A stretch of DNA of 20,430 nt from the NCBI GenBank assembly GCA_026988585.1, contig JALSKY010000078.1, positions 1-20,430 on the forward strand, written 5' to 3'. The stretch comes from Deltaproteobacteria bacterium. Lineage in GTDB: Bacteria; Desulfobacterota; Dissulfuribacteria; Dissulfuribacterales; QOAL01. The position numbers were made by a program, and so were the translations under genes. The notes below the pieces were generated by a model. That model ran no database searches and was not told the origin of the DNA. It saw only the letters and a program-made list of their open reading frames with translations. Below, one piece after another: positions 7,050 to 14,131 of the stretch; within the stretch, counting starts at the first letter, position 1; each line of letters opens with the position of its first letter.

Positions 7050-8588
7050 TTAGTTTACCTCCTTTGGTCCAATGGCTATCTGCTTGAACATGATCTTTAT
7101 CTCTGCGATTAGCAGTGCGGTAAAGATGATGAGAAACATGAAGAACGTTGTCTTGACATTGCCAGCAGGAATGTCTGTCCTGGCCACATGGACCGGTAGT
7201 AGATCCTGAATGGCCCAAGGCTGTCTTCCAACCTCTGCAACAATCCATCCTGCCTCTCCTGCAAGGAATGCAAGGACAAAGGCAAATACGCCAAAGGGCC
7301 AGAGCCAGGTGGCCTTTTCGATGCCGCCTCTAACCGTATAGAAGAGATATATGGCAAATATCAGGAGCAGTGCCCCGCCAACCATTGCCATGATATGGAA
7401 TGAATAGAATGTTAAGGCTACAGGGGGAACAGTATCCTCCGGCCTCTCCAGATAGCCGTAACCCAGATAGTCTTCATACTGCCGGAGTTCTTCCCGGATT
7501 TCCTGGGCCTTGTTTTCAAAACCCTGCTTTTGGGCCTCCTTGTATTCTGCAAGAAGAGTGATTGCCTTTTTTCCCTTTTCAATCTTTTCCACGGCACCAA
7601 CAATGCCATGTACAGAGTTGCCATAGATGAGATCATTGATGCCAGGTACAAACCCATTTATATCTCTTGTGGCAAGAATTGAGAGAAGACCAGGGATTTT
7701 GAACTCGAAAACGAAGGGTTCCTGCTTGTCTCCAGGCTGTTTTACCCCGTTTATGAGGCCAAAGGCCACCAAGGGGGCCTTGGTGGTTCCATCCCACAGC
7801 CCTTCCATTGCTGCCAGTTTCATGGGCTGATGTTTTGCATCTTTGAATGCTGCTTCGTCACCACTGAAGGAGAGCATCAGTGTAGCAATGAGACCGAACA
7901 CAGATGCTACTGCTATGCTTCTCTTGGCCATTAACTGATGCCTGCCCTTGGCAAGATAGTATGCAGAGATGGCAATGACGAAAGTGGATGCAAATACGAA
8001 ACCTGATGTGGTGGCATGGGTGAATTTGCTGATGGCGTATGGAGAGAATACGACGTCAAAGAAGCTCTGCATCTCAAATCTGGCTGTATCGGGATTGAAT
8101 GCCATGCCTGTTGGGTACTGCATCCAGCCATTGGCCACCAGGATCCAGAGGGCAGAAAGGTTGGATCCTACGGCAACCATCCAGGTGGAAAAGAGATGGA
8201 ACTTTGGAGTTACCCTGTTCCACCCGAAGAACATAACCGCAAAAAAAGTTGCCTCGAGAAAGAAGGCTGCGATACCCTCGATGGCAAGAGGGGCACCGAA
8301 GATGTCACCAACCATCCATGAGTAGTTGGCCCAGTTGGTACCAAATTCAAACTCCAGGATTATACCTGTTGCAACTCCAATGGCGAAGTTGATACCAAAG
8401 AGCTTCATCCAGAACTTGGTAAGGTTTTTCCACTCCTGATTCCCTGTCTTGATATAAATGGTCTCAAAAAATGCACATAGAAACGAAAGCCCCAGGGTCA
8501 ACGGTACAAAGATCCAGTGATACAAGGCAGTGAGCGCAAACTGTGCCCTGGACCAGTTGACCAAACTCAAATCAACCTGCTCTAACAT
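7050..8588 (-). CDS. cydA: Cytochrome bd oxidase subunit I
   Basis: This is subunit I of the bd quinol oxidase, which carries all haems and the quinol site. It has 512 residues. Visible ligands and key residues are His24 in ALYHWIFVPLTLG (high-spin haem), Glu104 and Glu112 in APLAIEGIAAFFLEATFF (proton path), His191 in SKFTHATTSG and Met400 in FYSFHIMAMVGG (haem b558). The Q-loop stretch SFSGDEAAFKDAKHQPMKLA carries the conserved Lys and Glu near 257-262. About 150 residues lie between the Q-loop start and the Met ligand, including YEDYLGYGYL, so this is the long Q-loop type. His398 stands where E. coli has Arg391. AAAGGAGG precedes the ATG. The gene is in an operon with DUF4492 and the Rrf2 regulator upstream and cydB downstream. 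Confidence 0.97.
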   Translation of the reverse strand: MLEQVDLSLVNWSRAQFALTALYHWIFVPLTLGLSFLCAFFETIYIKTGNQEWKNLTKFWMKLFGINFAIGVATGIILEFEFGTNWANYSWMVGDIFGAPLAIEGIAAFFLEATFFAVMFFGWNRVTPKFHLFSTWMVAVGSNLSALWILVANGWMQYPTGMAFNPDTARFEMQSFFDVVFSPYAISKFTHATTSGFVFASTFVIAISAYYLAKGRHQLMAKRSIAVASVFGLIATLMLSFSGDEAAFKDAKHQPMKLAAMEGLWDGTTKAPLVAFGLINGVKQPGDKQEPFVFEFKIPGLLSILATRDINGFVPGINDLIYGNSVHGIVGAVEKIEKGKKAITLLAEYKEAQKQGFENKAQEIREELRQYEDYLGYGYLERPEDTVPPVALTFYSFHIMAMVGGALLLIFAIYLFYTVRGGIEKATWLWPFGVFAFVLAFLAGEAGWIVAEVGRQPWAIQDLLPVHVARTDIPAGNVKTTFFMFLIIFTALLIAEIKIMFKQIAIGPKEVN

Positions 8589-8661
8589 GATTCCATCCTC
8601 CTTTAACTGTTACTTGTTTTGATAAAATTTTAATATTGTTAAGGTGTGAGAAAAGGGAGTT

Positions 8662-8919
8662 CTATCTGTTGTTCACGGTGGTCAGGAGATTGGCAACGTG
8701 TTCCGCACGTTCCTGATCTGAAGAGAAGTGTGTTTTCATTACGTCAGGGAAGAAAAAGAGCTTCAGTATGGCAAACATGATGAAAAGTTTGATAAGAATG
8801 ATTTTCCAAAGAGACCTGCCCACGGTCATGGACCTGAACCCGTCAATGTAAAGGTCTGCAATGTTTTTGAAAAACCCTTTTATTCCCCTCTCTTCAGAGT
8901 TTTTTTTCAGAAAAAACAT
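8662..8919 (-). CDS. DUF4492 family protein, cyd-operon associated
   Basis: This 85-residue protein has one clear transmembrane helix, KIILIKLFIMFAILKLFFFP near residues 39-58, after a basic amphipathic N-terminus (LKKNSEERGIKGFFKNIADL). The motif YIDGFRSMTVGRSLW before the helix is the signature of DUF4492, a small family repeatedly found beside cydAB in Bacteroidota, Campylobacterota and Desulfobacterota. I infer a role in assembly or as an accessory subunit of the bd oxidase; its function is not established to my knowledge. The ATG at 8917-8919 has AAGGGGG upstream. It lies 31 bases after the Rrf2 gene and 73 bases before cydA. Confidence 0.85.
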   Translation of the reverse strand: MFFLKKNSEERGIKGFFKNIADLYIDGFRSMTVGRSLWKIILIKLFIMFAILKLFFFPDVMKTHFSSDQERAEHVANLLTTVNNR

Positions 8920-8950
8920 CTCTGCCCCCTTCTCTCTCCACCTTTATCTT

Positions 8951-9424
8951 TTATCCATCTTGAGCAGTCGTTGTGACACCGTCCTGATCTTTTCCCATAT
9001 GTTTGAATTTTAGCACACAATGGGGTTCTGTTATAAGCATATCGAAGGTGATTTTGCCCATTGACTCCCTGAGCTGGTTTCTTAGATTGTTCCATACTGA
9101 ATGAACCGAGCAGGATTCACTGGCATCACAGCTGTTTGGCCTGGCAACGCAGTCATTCAGGTAGATCTCTCCGATGATGGCCTCCACCACCTCAAGTAGC
9201 GATATCTTGGATGGCTCCTCTGAGAGAATAAAGCCTCCTTTGGGCCCCTGCTTTATCTCGATAATTCGGGCCCTTGCCAGATCTTGTGCGATCTTTGCAA
9301 GAAATTTTGGCGGAATTTCACAATGTTCTGCAATCTCTTTTCTGCTGGAAAGGACACCTTTACCTTTCAGTGAGAGATAAAGAATACATCTAATAGCATA
9401 TTCTCCTGCCCTGGTGAGTCTCAT
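8951..9424 (-). CDS. Rrf2 family Fe-S transcriptional regulator
   Basis: This is an IscR/NsrR-type winged-helix regulator. I choose the start at 9422-9424 (MRLTRAGEYAIRCILYLSLK), which matches the family N-terminus and has GAGGAAAG upstream; a longer frame reaches 9460. The product is then 157 residues. The helix-turn-helix includes SSRKEIAEHCEIPPKFLAKI, and the wing includes QGPKGGFILS. Three cysteines at 92, 99 and 105 (Cys-x6-Cys-x5-Cys) match the Fe-S ligand cluster of IscR and NsrR, so it probably senses iron-sulfur status, oxygen or NO. As first gene of the run leading into DUF4492 and cydAB, it probably controls the oxidase operon and itself. Confidence 0.9.
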   Translation of the reverse strand: MRLTRAGEYAIRCILYLSLKGKGVLSSRKEIAEHCEIPPKFLAKIAQDLARARIIEIKQGPKGGFILSEEPSKISLLEVVEAIIGEIYLNDCVARPNSCDASESCSVHSVWNNLRNQLRESMGKITFDMLITEPHCVLKFKHMGKDQDGVTTTAQDG

Positions 9425-9464
9425 TTTCTTTCCTCTTCGAATGCAATGGATTTTGCACAAAAAG

Positions 9465-9482
9465 TAATTAAGATATTAATTA
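9465..9482. promoter_or_regulatory. AT-rich palindromic operator candidate for the Rrf2 regulator
   Basis: TAATTAAGATATTAATTA is an inverted repeat with perfect 7-base arms and a 4-base centre. It overlaps the -10 region of the divergently placed Rrf2 promoter, the usual position of a repressor site. Its binding by the Rrf2 protein is inferred. Confidence 0.5.
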
Positions 9483-9505
9483 TCCTCTTTATACAGTAAA
9501 GTCAA
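9477..9505 (-). promoter_or_regulatory. Promoter of the Rrf2-cyd operon
   Basis: On the minus strand, TTGACT (9500-9505) is followed after 17 bases by TAATTA (9477-9482); GATAAT at 9479-9484 is an alternative -10 with shorter spacing. The -10 lies within the palindrome at 9465-9482. Transcription from here would read the regulator, DUF4492, cydA, cydB and the small ORF. Confidence 0.5.
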
Positions 9506-9545
9506 CCCCAAAAAACAGAAAAACTCCAGAAAAAAATCAAGATGT

Positions 9546-9574
9546 TTGACACAGAAACTTGAAATAAGTAAATT
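9546..9574 (+). promoter_or_regulatory. Promoter of the creatininase-family gene
   Basis: TTGACA (9546-9551) is followed after 17 bases by TAAATT (9569-9574). The ATG at 9581 is only seven bases beyond the -10 box, where transcription would start, so the message may be leaderless. This explains the lack of a ribosome binding site. Confidence 0.5.
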
Positions 9575-9580
9575 TTGAGC

Positions 9581-10303
9581 ATGCTAATTGAACAGATTAC
9601 AATGAATGATTTTGCAAAAGAGCTCTCCAGTGGCAAGAAGACCGTTATAATTCCCTTTGGGTCGGTGGAGGAGCATGGGGCCCATCTGCCACTGGGCACT
9701 GACACCTATCATGCCATTGCTCTTGCTCAGCGTGCAGCAGAGATATCTGGAGTGATGGCTGCACCTCCGCTCTGGTATGGGCTTTGCCGAAGCACCAGCC
9801 AGCATCCCGGGACCATAGGGCTCTCATCTGCATCCCTGACTCTCCTGGTAAAGGATCTCATAACATCCATGTATTATCAAGGATTGCGTTATTTTGTGTT
9901 GCTGTCAGGTCATGCTGGTGGCACCCACATGGCCACATTGCTTAACGCCTGTGATGAACTGCTGGAAACCCTGGAGGAGGCCAGGTTTGCCGTACTCTCC
10001 ATAATAGACCTGATAAAAATGTTGCCTGATGGTCTTGTGGAGACGCCAGGAGATTCCCATGCAGGCGAGGTGGAAACCTCACTGATGTTGGCCTTGAAAA
10101 AGGATTTGGTACATGGCACATCTCCAGCGGAGTTTCCATCTTTTCCCAAGTTCATCATTGCCCGCAACAAGCTGAAGTTCTGGAAGGGTGGTGTCTGGGG
10201 GGATCCGTCCAAGGCATCTGCAAGGAAAGGTGAGGCTATTCTTGAGAGAGAGGCCTCTCTCCTCGGGGAGCTGATAGAAGAATTGCAGCAATTCCAGGAG
10301 TGA
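9581..10303 (+). CDS. Creatininase family amidohydrolase
   Basis: This is a metal-dependent hydrolase of the creatininase superfamily, which includes creatinine amidohydrolase, formamidopyrimidine deformylases of flavin and F420 synthesis, and MftE-type peptidases. The substrate cannot be told from sequence. Using the ATG at 9581 (240 residues), the metal site is visible as PFGSVEEHGAHLPLGTD (Glu30, His32, Asp41), SGHAGGTHM (His111) and DSHAGEVETSLML (Glu163). A TTG two codons earlier at 9575 is a possible start, but neither has a clear Shine-Dalgarno sequence. The gene is divergent from the Rrf2 regulator and 75 bases upstream of the thioredoxin lipoprotein gene. Confidence 0.9.
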   Translation: MLIEQITMNDFAKELSSGKKTVIIPFGSVEEHGAHLPLGTDTYHAIALAQRAAEISGVMAAPPLWYGLCRSTSQHPGTIGLSSASLTLLVKDLITSMYYQGLRYFVLLSGHAGGTHMATLLNACDELLETLEEARFAVLSIIDLIKMLPDGLVETPGDSHAGEVETSLMLALKKDLVHGTSPAEFPSFPKFIIARNKLKFWKGGVWGDPSKASARKGEAILEREASLLGELIEELQQFQE

Positions 10304-10378
10304 TTACGGTTTGATATTACAATTTATGAAACAGCAAAGTTTCAAGGATGAAGAGAAGAGAAAAAGTGGAGATATTTC

Positions 10379-10885
10379 ATGAAGATATCATCAAAAACTT
10401 TGGTAGCCCTGTTTGCCACACTGTTGTTACTGATCACCTCTGCCTGTCAAGGCAAGGCAGATGATGAGCATGCTCCTGGATTTACCCTCCTCAATCTGAA
10501 AGGAGATGCTGTCGAATTGTCGGACTATAAGGACAAAGTGGTCCTGATAAACTTTTTTGCTACCTATTGTCCACCATGCAGGATGGAGATGCCGGATTTT
10601 GTAAGACTTCAGAAAGAGTATGGTCCAAAAGGATTTCAGGTCGTTGCCATTTCAGTTGACAATAATCCTGAAATGGTTCTGCCTCTGTTCATCCAGAGAC
10701 TTGGAATCAATTTCCCGGTACTTCTTGGGACATCCAAGGTGCTTAAGGATTACGGCAATATATATGCACTGCCTGTTACCTTCATACTGGACAGGGAACA
10801 CAGGATCAAGAAACGGTTTATGGGGATGGTCAGCGAAGAGGATCTCAAACCGGTTCTCGATCAGTTGATTGAAGAAGGCAAATAG
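10379..10885 (+). CDS. TlpA/ResA-like thioredoxin-fold lipoprotein
   Basis: This is a periplasmic thiol-disulfide oxidoreductase of 168 residues. The N-terminus MKISSKTLVALFATLLLLIT leads to SACQ, a slightly atypical lipobox with Cys23 as the likely lipidated residue. The thioredoxin domain starts APGFTLLNLKGDAVELSDYK. The active site is NFFATYCPPCRMEMP with Cys64 and Cys67, and the cis-Pro loop is ALPVTFILD. Tyr replaces the Trp that usually precedes the first active-site Cys. Such proteins reduce apocytochrome c or other exported thiols; the partner is unknown here. A GGAG sits about nine bases before the ATG. The gene is co-oriented with the creatininase-family gene. Confidence 0.9.
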   Translation: MKISSKTLVALFATLLLLITSACQGKADDEHAPGFTLLNLKGDAVELSDYKDKVVLINFFATYCPPCRMEMPDFVRLQKEYGPKGFQVVAISVDNNPEMVLPLFIQRLGINFPVLLGTSKVLKDYGNIYALPVTFILDREHRIKKRFMGMVSEEDLKPVLDQLIEEGK

Positions 10886-10966
10886 TTTCAGGCTTTCACC
10901 TGTTTTCTGGCCAAGCCGTTTTTTATTTTGACCGCAGAGTAATATGGGCCAGTAGCTGCAGCTTGC

Positions 10967-12028
10967 TTACTGTATGTGCAGCCCAGGCTCACCCTGCTCT
11001 ATCCTGCCAATGATGGCACAGGGCAGGGGATAATCCCTTTTCAGTTGTTTCATCATGGCCTCTGCCTCCTTGGGAGGAAGGGATATGAGCAGTCCTCCTG
11101 AGGTCTGGGCATCGAATACTATGTCAATCAGGGAAGCGTCCATGCCTTCGCGGATCTTTACCAGTTTGGAGCAGTATTTCCTGTTTTCATAATCTCCTTC
11201 AGGTATAAAGCCCATCTGGAGAAATTCCACACACCTTGGCAGCACCGGAATCTCAGCAGCATCCAGGATAATCCTGCATCCACTGGCCCTTGCCATTTCT
11301 ATGGCATGTCCCCCAAGCCCAAAGCCTGTTATGTCGGTTACTGCATGGGCATTCATCTGAACCATGAGCTCTGAGGCTCTCCTGTTCAATGTCCTCATGG
11401 TATCTATCATGATGTCCAGGCTCTCCTGATCAAGCAGGCCTGCCTTGTGGGCTGTGGCAAGGATGCCGGTTCCCACCGGTTTTGTGAGAAGAAGCCAATC
11501 ACCTGGCTTTGCCCCCCTGTTGCTCAGAAAACGGTCCGGATCTACTATTCCTGTTACAGATAGGCCATATTTGGGCTCTGGGTCTTCAACGCTATGACCT
11601 CCAGATAGAAGTGCCCCTGCCTCCTTTATCTTGGAGAGGCCTCCTTGCAGTATCGCCTTGAGTTCCTCCTTGGGCCTCTTTTTCAGTGGAAAGCAGACGA
11701 TGTTCATGGCAAGTATCGGTTTTGCTCCAGCAGCATATATATCACTCAGGGAGTTGGCTGCCGCTATCTGGCCAAACAGAAACGGATCATCAATGATTGG
11801 CGTGAAAAAATCCAGGGACTGGACAATTGCCGTTTTGGAGTTGAGCCGATACACAGCACAATCTGCCCCTGTCTCCAGTCCCATGAGGAGATCAGGGCTG
11901 TGCGGGAGCGCAAGGCTGCACAAAATTTCTTCCAGGTCTCCCGGACCTATCTTGGCCGCTCAGCCAGAAGCAGTAACCAGGCTGGTAAGCCTGGAGATTT
12001 CTTCACGTTTGTCAGGATCTTTGGTCAT
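10967..12028 (-). CDS. selD: Selenide, water dikinase (selenocysteine-containing)
   Basis: SelD makes selenophosphate from selenide and ATP for selenocysteine and selenouridine synthesis. A conventional frame starts only at 11923 (MCSLALPHSP, 318 residues) and lacks the catalytic N-terminus. Upstream in the same frame, the ATG at 12026-12028 is followed by TKDPDKREEISRLTSLVTAS, then Gly, TGA, AAKIGPGDLEEILCSL. The TGA (11960-11962) sits exactly where SelD has catalytic Cys or Sec, with Lys26 three residues later, so it encodes selenocysteine 23 and the product is 353 residues. Later motifs are GADCAVYRL, AANSLSDIYAAGAKPILAMN, LSGGHSVEDPEPKYGLSVTG and DITGFGLGGHAIEM. AAAGGA precedes the ATG, which overlaps the end of the DUF1232 gene by 17 bases. 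Confidence 0.95.
11934..11962 (-). promoter_or_regulatory. UGA selenocysteine codon with SECIS-like stem-loop
   Basis: On the minus strand the TGA at 11960-11962 is followed by 11 bases and then AGGTC, loop CGGGA, GACCT (11934-11948), a perfect five-base-pair hairpin. The outer CCA/TGG could extend it imperfectly. A stem-loop about 11 bases after the UGA is what bacterial SelB needs to insert selenocysteine. Confidence 0.7.
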
Positions 12029-12455
12029 GATTTCCTTTATTCTCGTCGTTGTCTATTCTGGCGATCAGAGCATCCTGGATTTTCTTGGGCAGGAAGCCAA
12101 CCGCCCAGTGTGCTGTATTTCTCAAGAGCAGGATAAGGTCCTGGGGGCCGTCCCAGTGGTTCAGAAGCACCTCTTCTTCTGTGCGGAGAACCATTCTGAG
12201 CAGTGCCAGTACCACCAGATAGATATCATCCACCATGCCAAGAAACGGTATCCAATCTGGGACAAGGTCCACCGGATTCAGCACATAGGCAACGGTAGCG
12301 CCGAGAATTGCCTTGTCTGTGGCAGATACCCTGGGATCCCTCAGGAGATTGACGATGAGTCGCATGAATTTGGGCAGATAACCCAGATATTCTGCAAGAC
12401 GTTTCCTGTCGGTCCTATTTTTGGCAGAATTATTTTTTTTTGTGCCCTGTTTCAT
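12012..12455 (-). CDS. DUF1232 (YkvA-like) membrane protein
   Basis: This 147-residue protein contains the DUF1232 core, VAYVLNPVDLVPDWIPFLG followed by MVDDIYLVVLALL, near residues 55-85. The Pro-Val-Asp-Leu-Val-Pro-Asp motif and following hydrophobic helix define the family, which is widespread and of unknown function, probably membrane-associated. The N-terminus is strongly basic (MKQGTKKNNSAKNRTDRKRL). The end is charged. AGGGG lies upstream of the ATG at 12453-12455. The 3' end overlaps the selD start by 17 bases, so translation of the two is probably coupled; a link to selenium metabolism is not otherwise suggested. Confidence 0.85.
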   Translation of the reverse strand: MKQGTKKNNSAKNRTDRKRLAEYLGYLPKFMRLIVNLLRDPRVSATDKAILGATVAYVLNPVDLVPDWIPFLGMVDDIYLVVLALLRMVLRTEEEVLLNHWDGPQDLILLLRNTAHWAVGFLPKKIQDALIARIDNDENKGNHDQRS

Positions 12456-12551
12456 GGCAATACCCCTGTTTTTCTCATCAAGTTATGGATAAGATAACAA
12501 TTGCATCTGAAGCCGGTAATCTTCTTGGCTTTATCCAAATACTGTCTTAAA

Positions 12552-12581
12552 ACTATAAGTCGTGCATTGGTCTGGAGTCAA
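12552..12581 (-). promoter_or_regulatory. Promoter of the DUF1232-selD operon
   Basis: On the minus strand, TTGACT (12576-12581) and TATAGT (12552-12557) are separated by 18 bases; each box differs from consensus at one position. It would give a leader of about 90 bases before the DUF1232 ATG. The surrounding 12456-12741 region separates divergent genes, and I see no other feature in it. Confidence 0.6.
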
Positions 12582-12741
12582 TACAACTCTTTTGTCTTCT
12601 GTCTAAGGCAGGGTGTCCAGGGATGGAATGGCTTCGACAAAATGATACTGCAGAATCCACACAGTTGTATGGATGGCAGAAGATGCTTCTATTTCGTTAT
12701 CCATTTGGCAAATAAATTATTGCAGCAGGGGAGTGTTACAG

Positions 12742-13860
12742 ATGATGAATCAGCAAGGGACAGGATTGCCGGATCTCTTTCTCTATCCGGTATGTTATGC
12801 AAAGTTGAGGACAAGAGCACTTTTGGCCCCCTTTTGTAACAAGGTACAGGTGCTTGCTGCCAGCAGCGGCCTTCCAGTTACACTTCAGGAGGAGGAGTCT
12901 TTGAAAAAAGATGGCCAAGGAGATGGATGGGGCTCCCTTTTCCACCATTTGGCCGGGGTTCAGCCCTTCGTCCCTGAGATATTCACTCCGGAGCAGGAGG
13001 AAGAGTTTCAAAAGACCTTCAAGGGGTTGAGATCCTGGGGAGATCAGATGAGGATAGAAAAGGATTTCGACATCTATTATCAGCGGGAGATGACAGCAGG
13101 CACCAGTGCTGAGGAGATTCAGGAGCTGGCATCCCGGATAAAGGGCGGAAGAGAGCAGGATACGCTGTTCGATGCCAGGCTATTCCTAACCCTCTCCCAG
13201 GAGGCGGACATGCAGCAGGATCAAGTGGATATGGAGCTGTTTCATGTGGATATGGAGGCTGGACGCCTGAGAGAGCTGGTAGATGGTGATGAAAATATGG
13301 CAGGTTACCTTGCTGCAGGGCTTCTGCCTCAGATGATGACACCACTTCCAAGGGCACGAGAGAGGCTCAGGGCATGGGCCATCCTGGCATGTGCCTCTGG
13401 TATAGCATTTGAGGCTGATGGGGCTGTCTGTCTCCCCCTTGGAGAGAGCATAGCTGTAAAGGATCTCATGGATATGGCTTATGAGTCAATGAGTGGAAAA
13501 AGCGGTTTGGACATTATAGAGCTCCCTTTATCCATTAAACAGAGGGATTTGGAAGCGATCCCTGAAGATGTCCGGGAGATGTTCACCAGGGTCTTGGATA
13601 AGATGGGAAAAGCGGGTGCAATGGATGCCAATTCTGCCACAGCCCTTCTGGATGATGAGGATATCAGGGCACTCAGGGAATGGGCAGGTGCCAGGATCAG
13701 ATCGGGGGCTGCAGATGCCAGGCTTGTAGTTACCATATATCCGGATCAGGGGTTCAGGAATGTCCTTATTCATGCAGCAGGCCTGGAACGGTTGCAGAGT
13801 GGAGAGATAGCCGGATGCAAGGAAATACCAGAGCTGCCCGGTTCCCTGTTTCTGATCTGA
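12742..13860 (+). CDS. Uncharacterised protein, 372 residues
   Basis: I do not recognise this protein. The frame is open from 12673, but I choose the ATG at 12742 because GGGGAG lies eight bases upstream. It starts MMNQQGTGLPDLFLYPVCYA and is soluble, acidic and largely helical, with no signal peptide or clear membrane span. An N-terminal block, LFLYPVCYAKLRTRALLAPF, looks like a conserved core. The middle (about residues 95-200) is rich in Glu, Gln and Asp and may be coiled or extended helix. A later stretch reads RERLRAWAILACASGIAFEA. The C-terminus ends ELPGSLFLI. The gene is alone on its strand, divergent from DUF1232-selD and convergent with hflC, with normal codon use. Confidence 0.75.
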   Translation: MMNQQGTGLPDLFLYPVCYAKLRTRALLAPFCNKVQVLAASSGLPVTLQEEESLKKDGQGDGWGSLFHHLAGVQPFVPEIFTPEQEEEFQKTFKGLRSWGDQMRIEKDFDIYYQREMTAGTSAEEIQELASRIKGGREQDTLFDARLFLTLSQEADMQQDQVDMELFHVDMEAGRLRELVDGDENMAGYLAAGLLPQMMTPLPRARERLRAWAILACASGIAFEADGAVCLPLGESIAVKDLMDMAYESMSGKSGLDIIELPLSIKQRDLEAIPEDVREMFTRVLDKMGKAGAMDANSATALLDDEDIRALREWAGARIRSGAADARLVVTIYPDQGFRNVLIHAAGLERLQSGEIAGCKEIPELPGSLFLI

Positions 13861-13990
13861 TCCTGCTTCGCTGCAAGATAGCCGGATGTACAGTTTATCC
13901 TGAAAATAGAGAGTGCTGCGTTCTATTTTTGGGCATTGTGGGTGCGGCAGGGATTTACGGGCCGCATGAAGTTTGGGATTATTGAGTGAA

Positions 13991-14020
13991 AGCGGGAGCA
14001 GCCTTCTGGTTGCTCCCGCT
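13991..14020. terminator. Strong hairpin between convergent genes
   Basis: Arms AGCGGGAGCA and TGCTCCCGCT pair perfectly and extend by three more pairs (one G-U) to a four-base loop, giving a 13-pair stem. It lies 131 bases after the 13860 stop and 112 bases beyond the hflC stop, so it can serve either gene. Neither side has a real T-tract, so it may terminate weakly or mainly protect 3' ends. Confidence 0.55.
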
Positions 14021-14131
14021 CTGTTCAGTCATGGACTGGTCTTTTGGCCTCTATGCTGTCATGCCATTCAGGATAAAGAGGTAATCCTGGAACTGTTTGT
14101 CCCGTATGTTCCCGATGGCCGGGCCTGATTG

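Noticed and set aside
10886..10966. Possible terminators between the thioredoxin lipoprotein gene and selD
   Set aside because: Only short or bulged stems (CAGG/CCTG and CAGTA/TACTG) are present, without T-tracts in the right place.
11923..11962. TGA upstream of the conventional selD start read as a true stop or a pseudogene
   Set aside because: The frame before and after the TGA matches SelD, the TGA falls on the catalytic Cys/Sec position, and a SECIS-like hairpin follows.
12501..12839. 112-residue plus-strand ORF
   Set aside because: It crosses the DUF1232 promoter and the start of the 12742 gene in another frame and has no convincing ribosome binding site.
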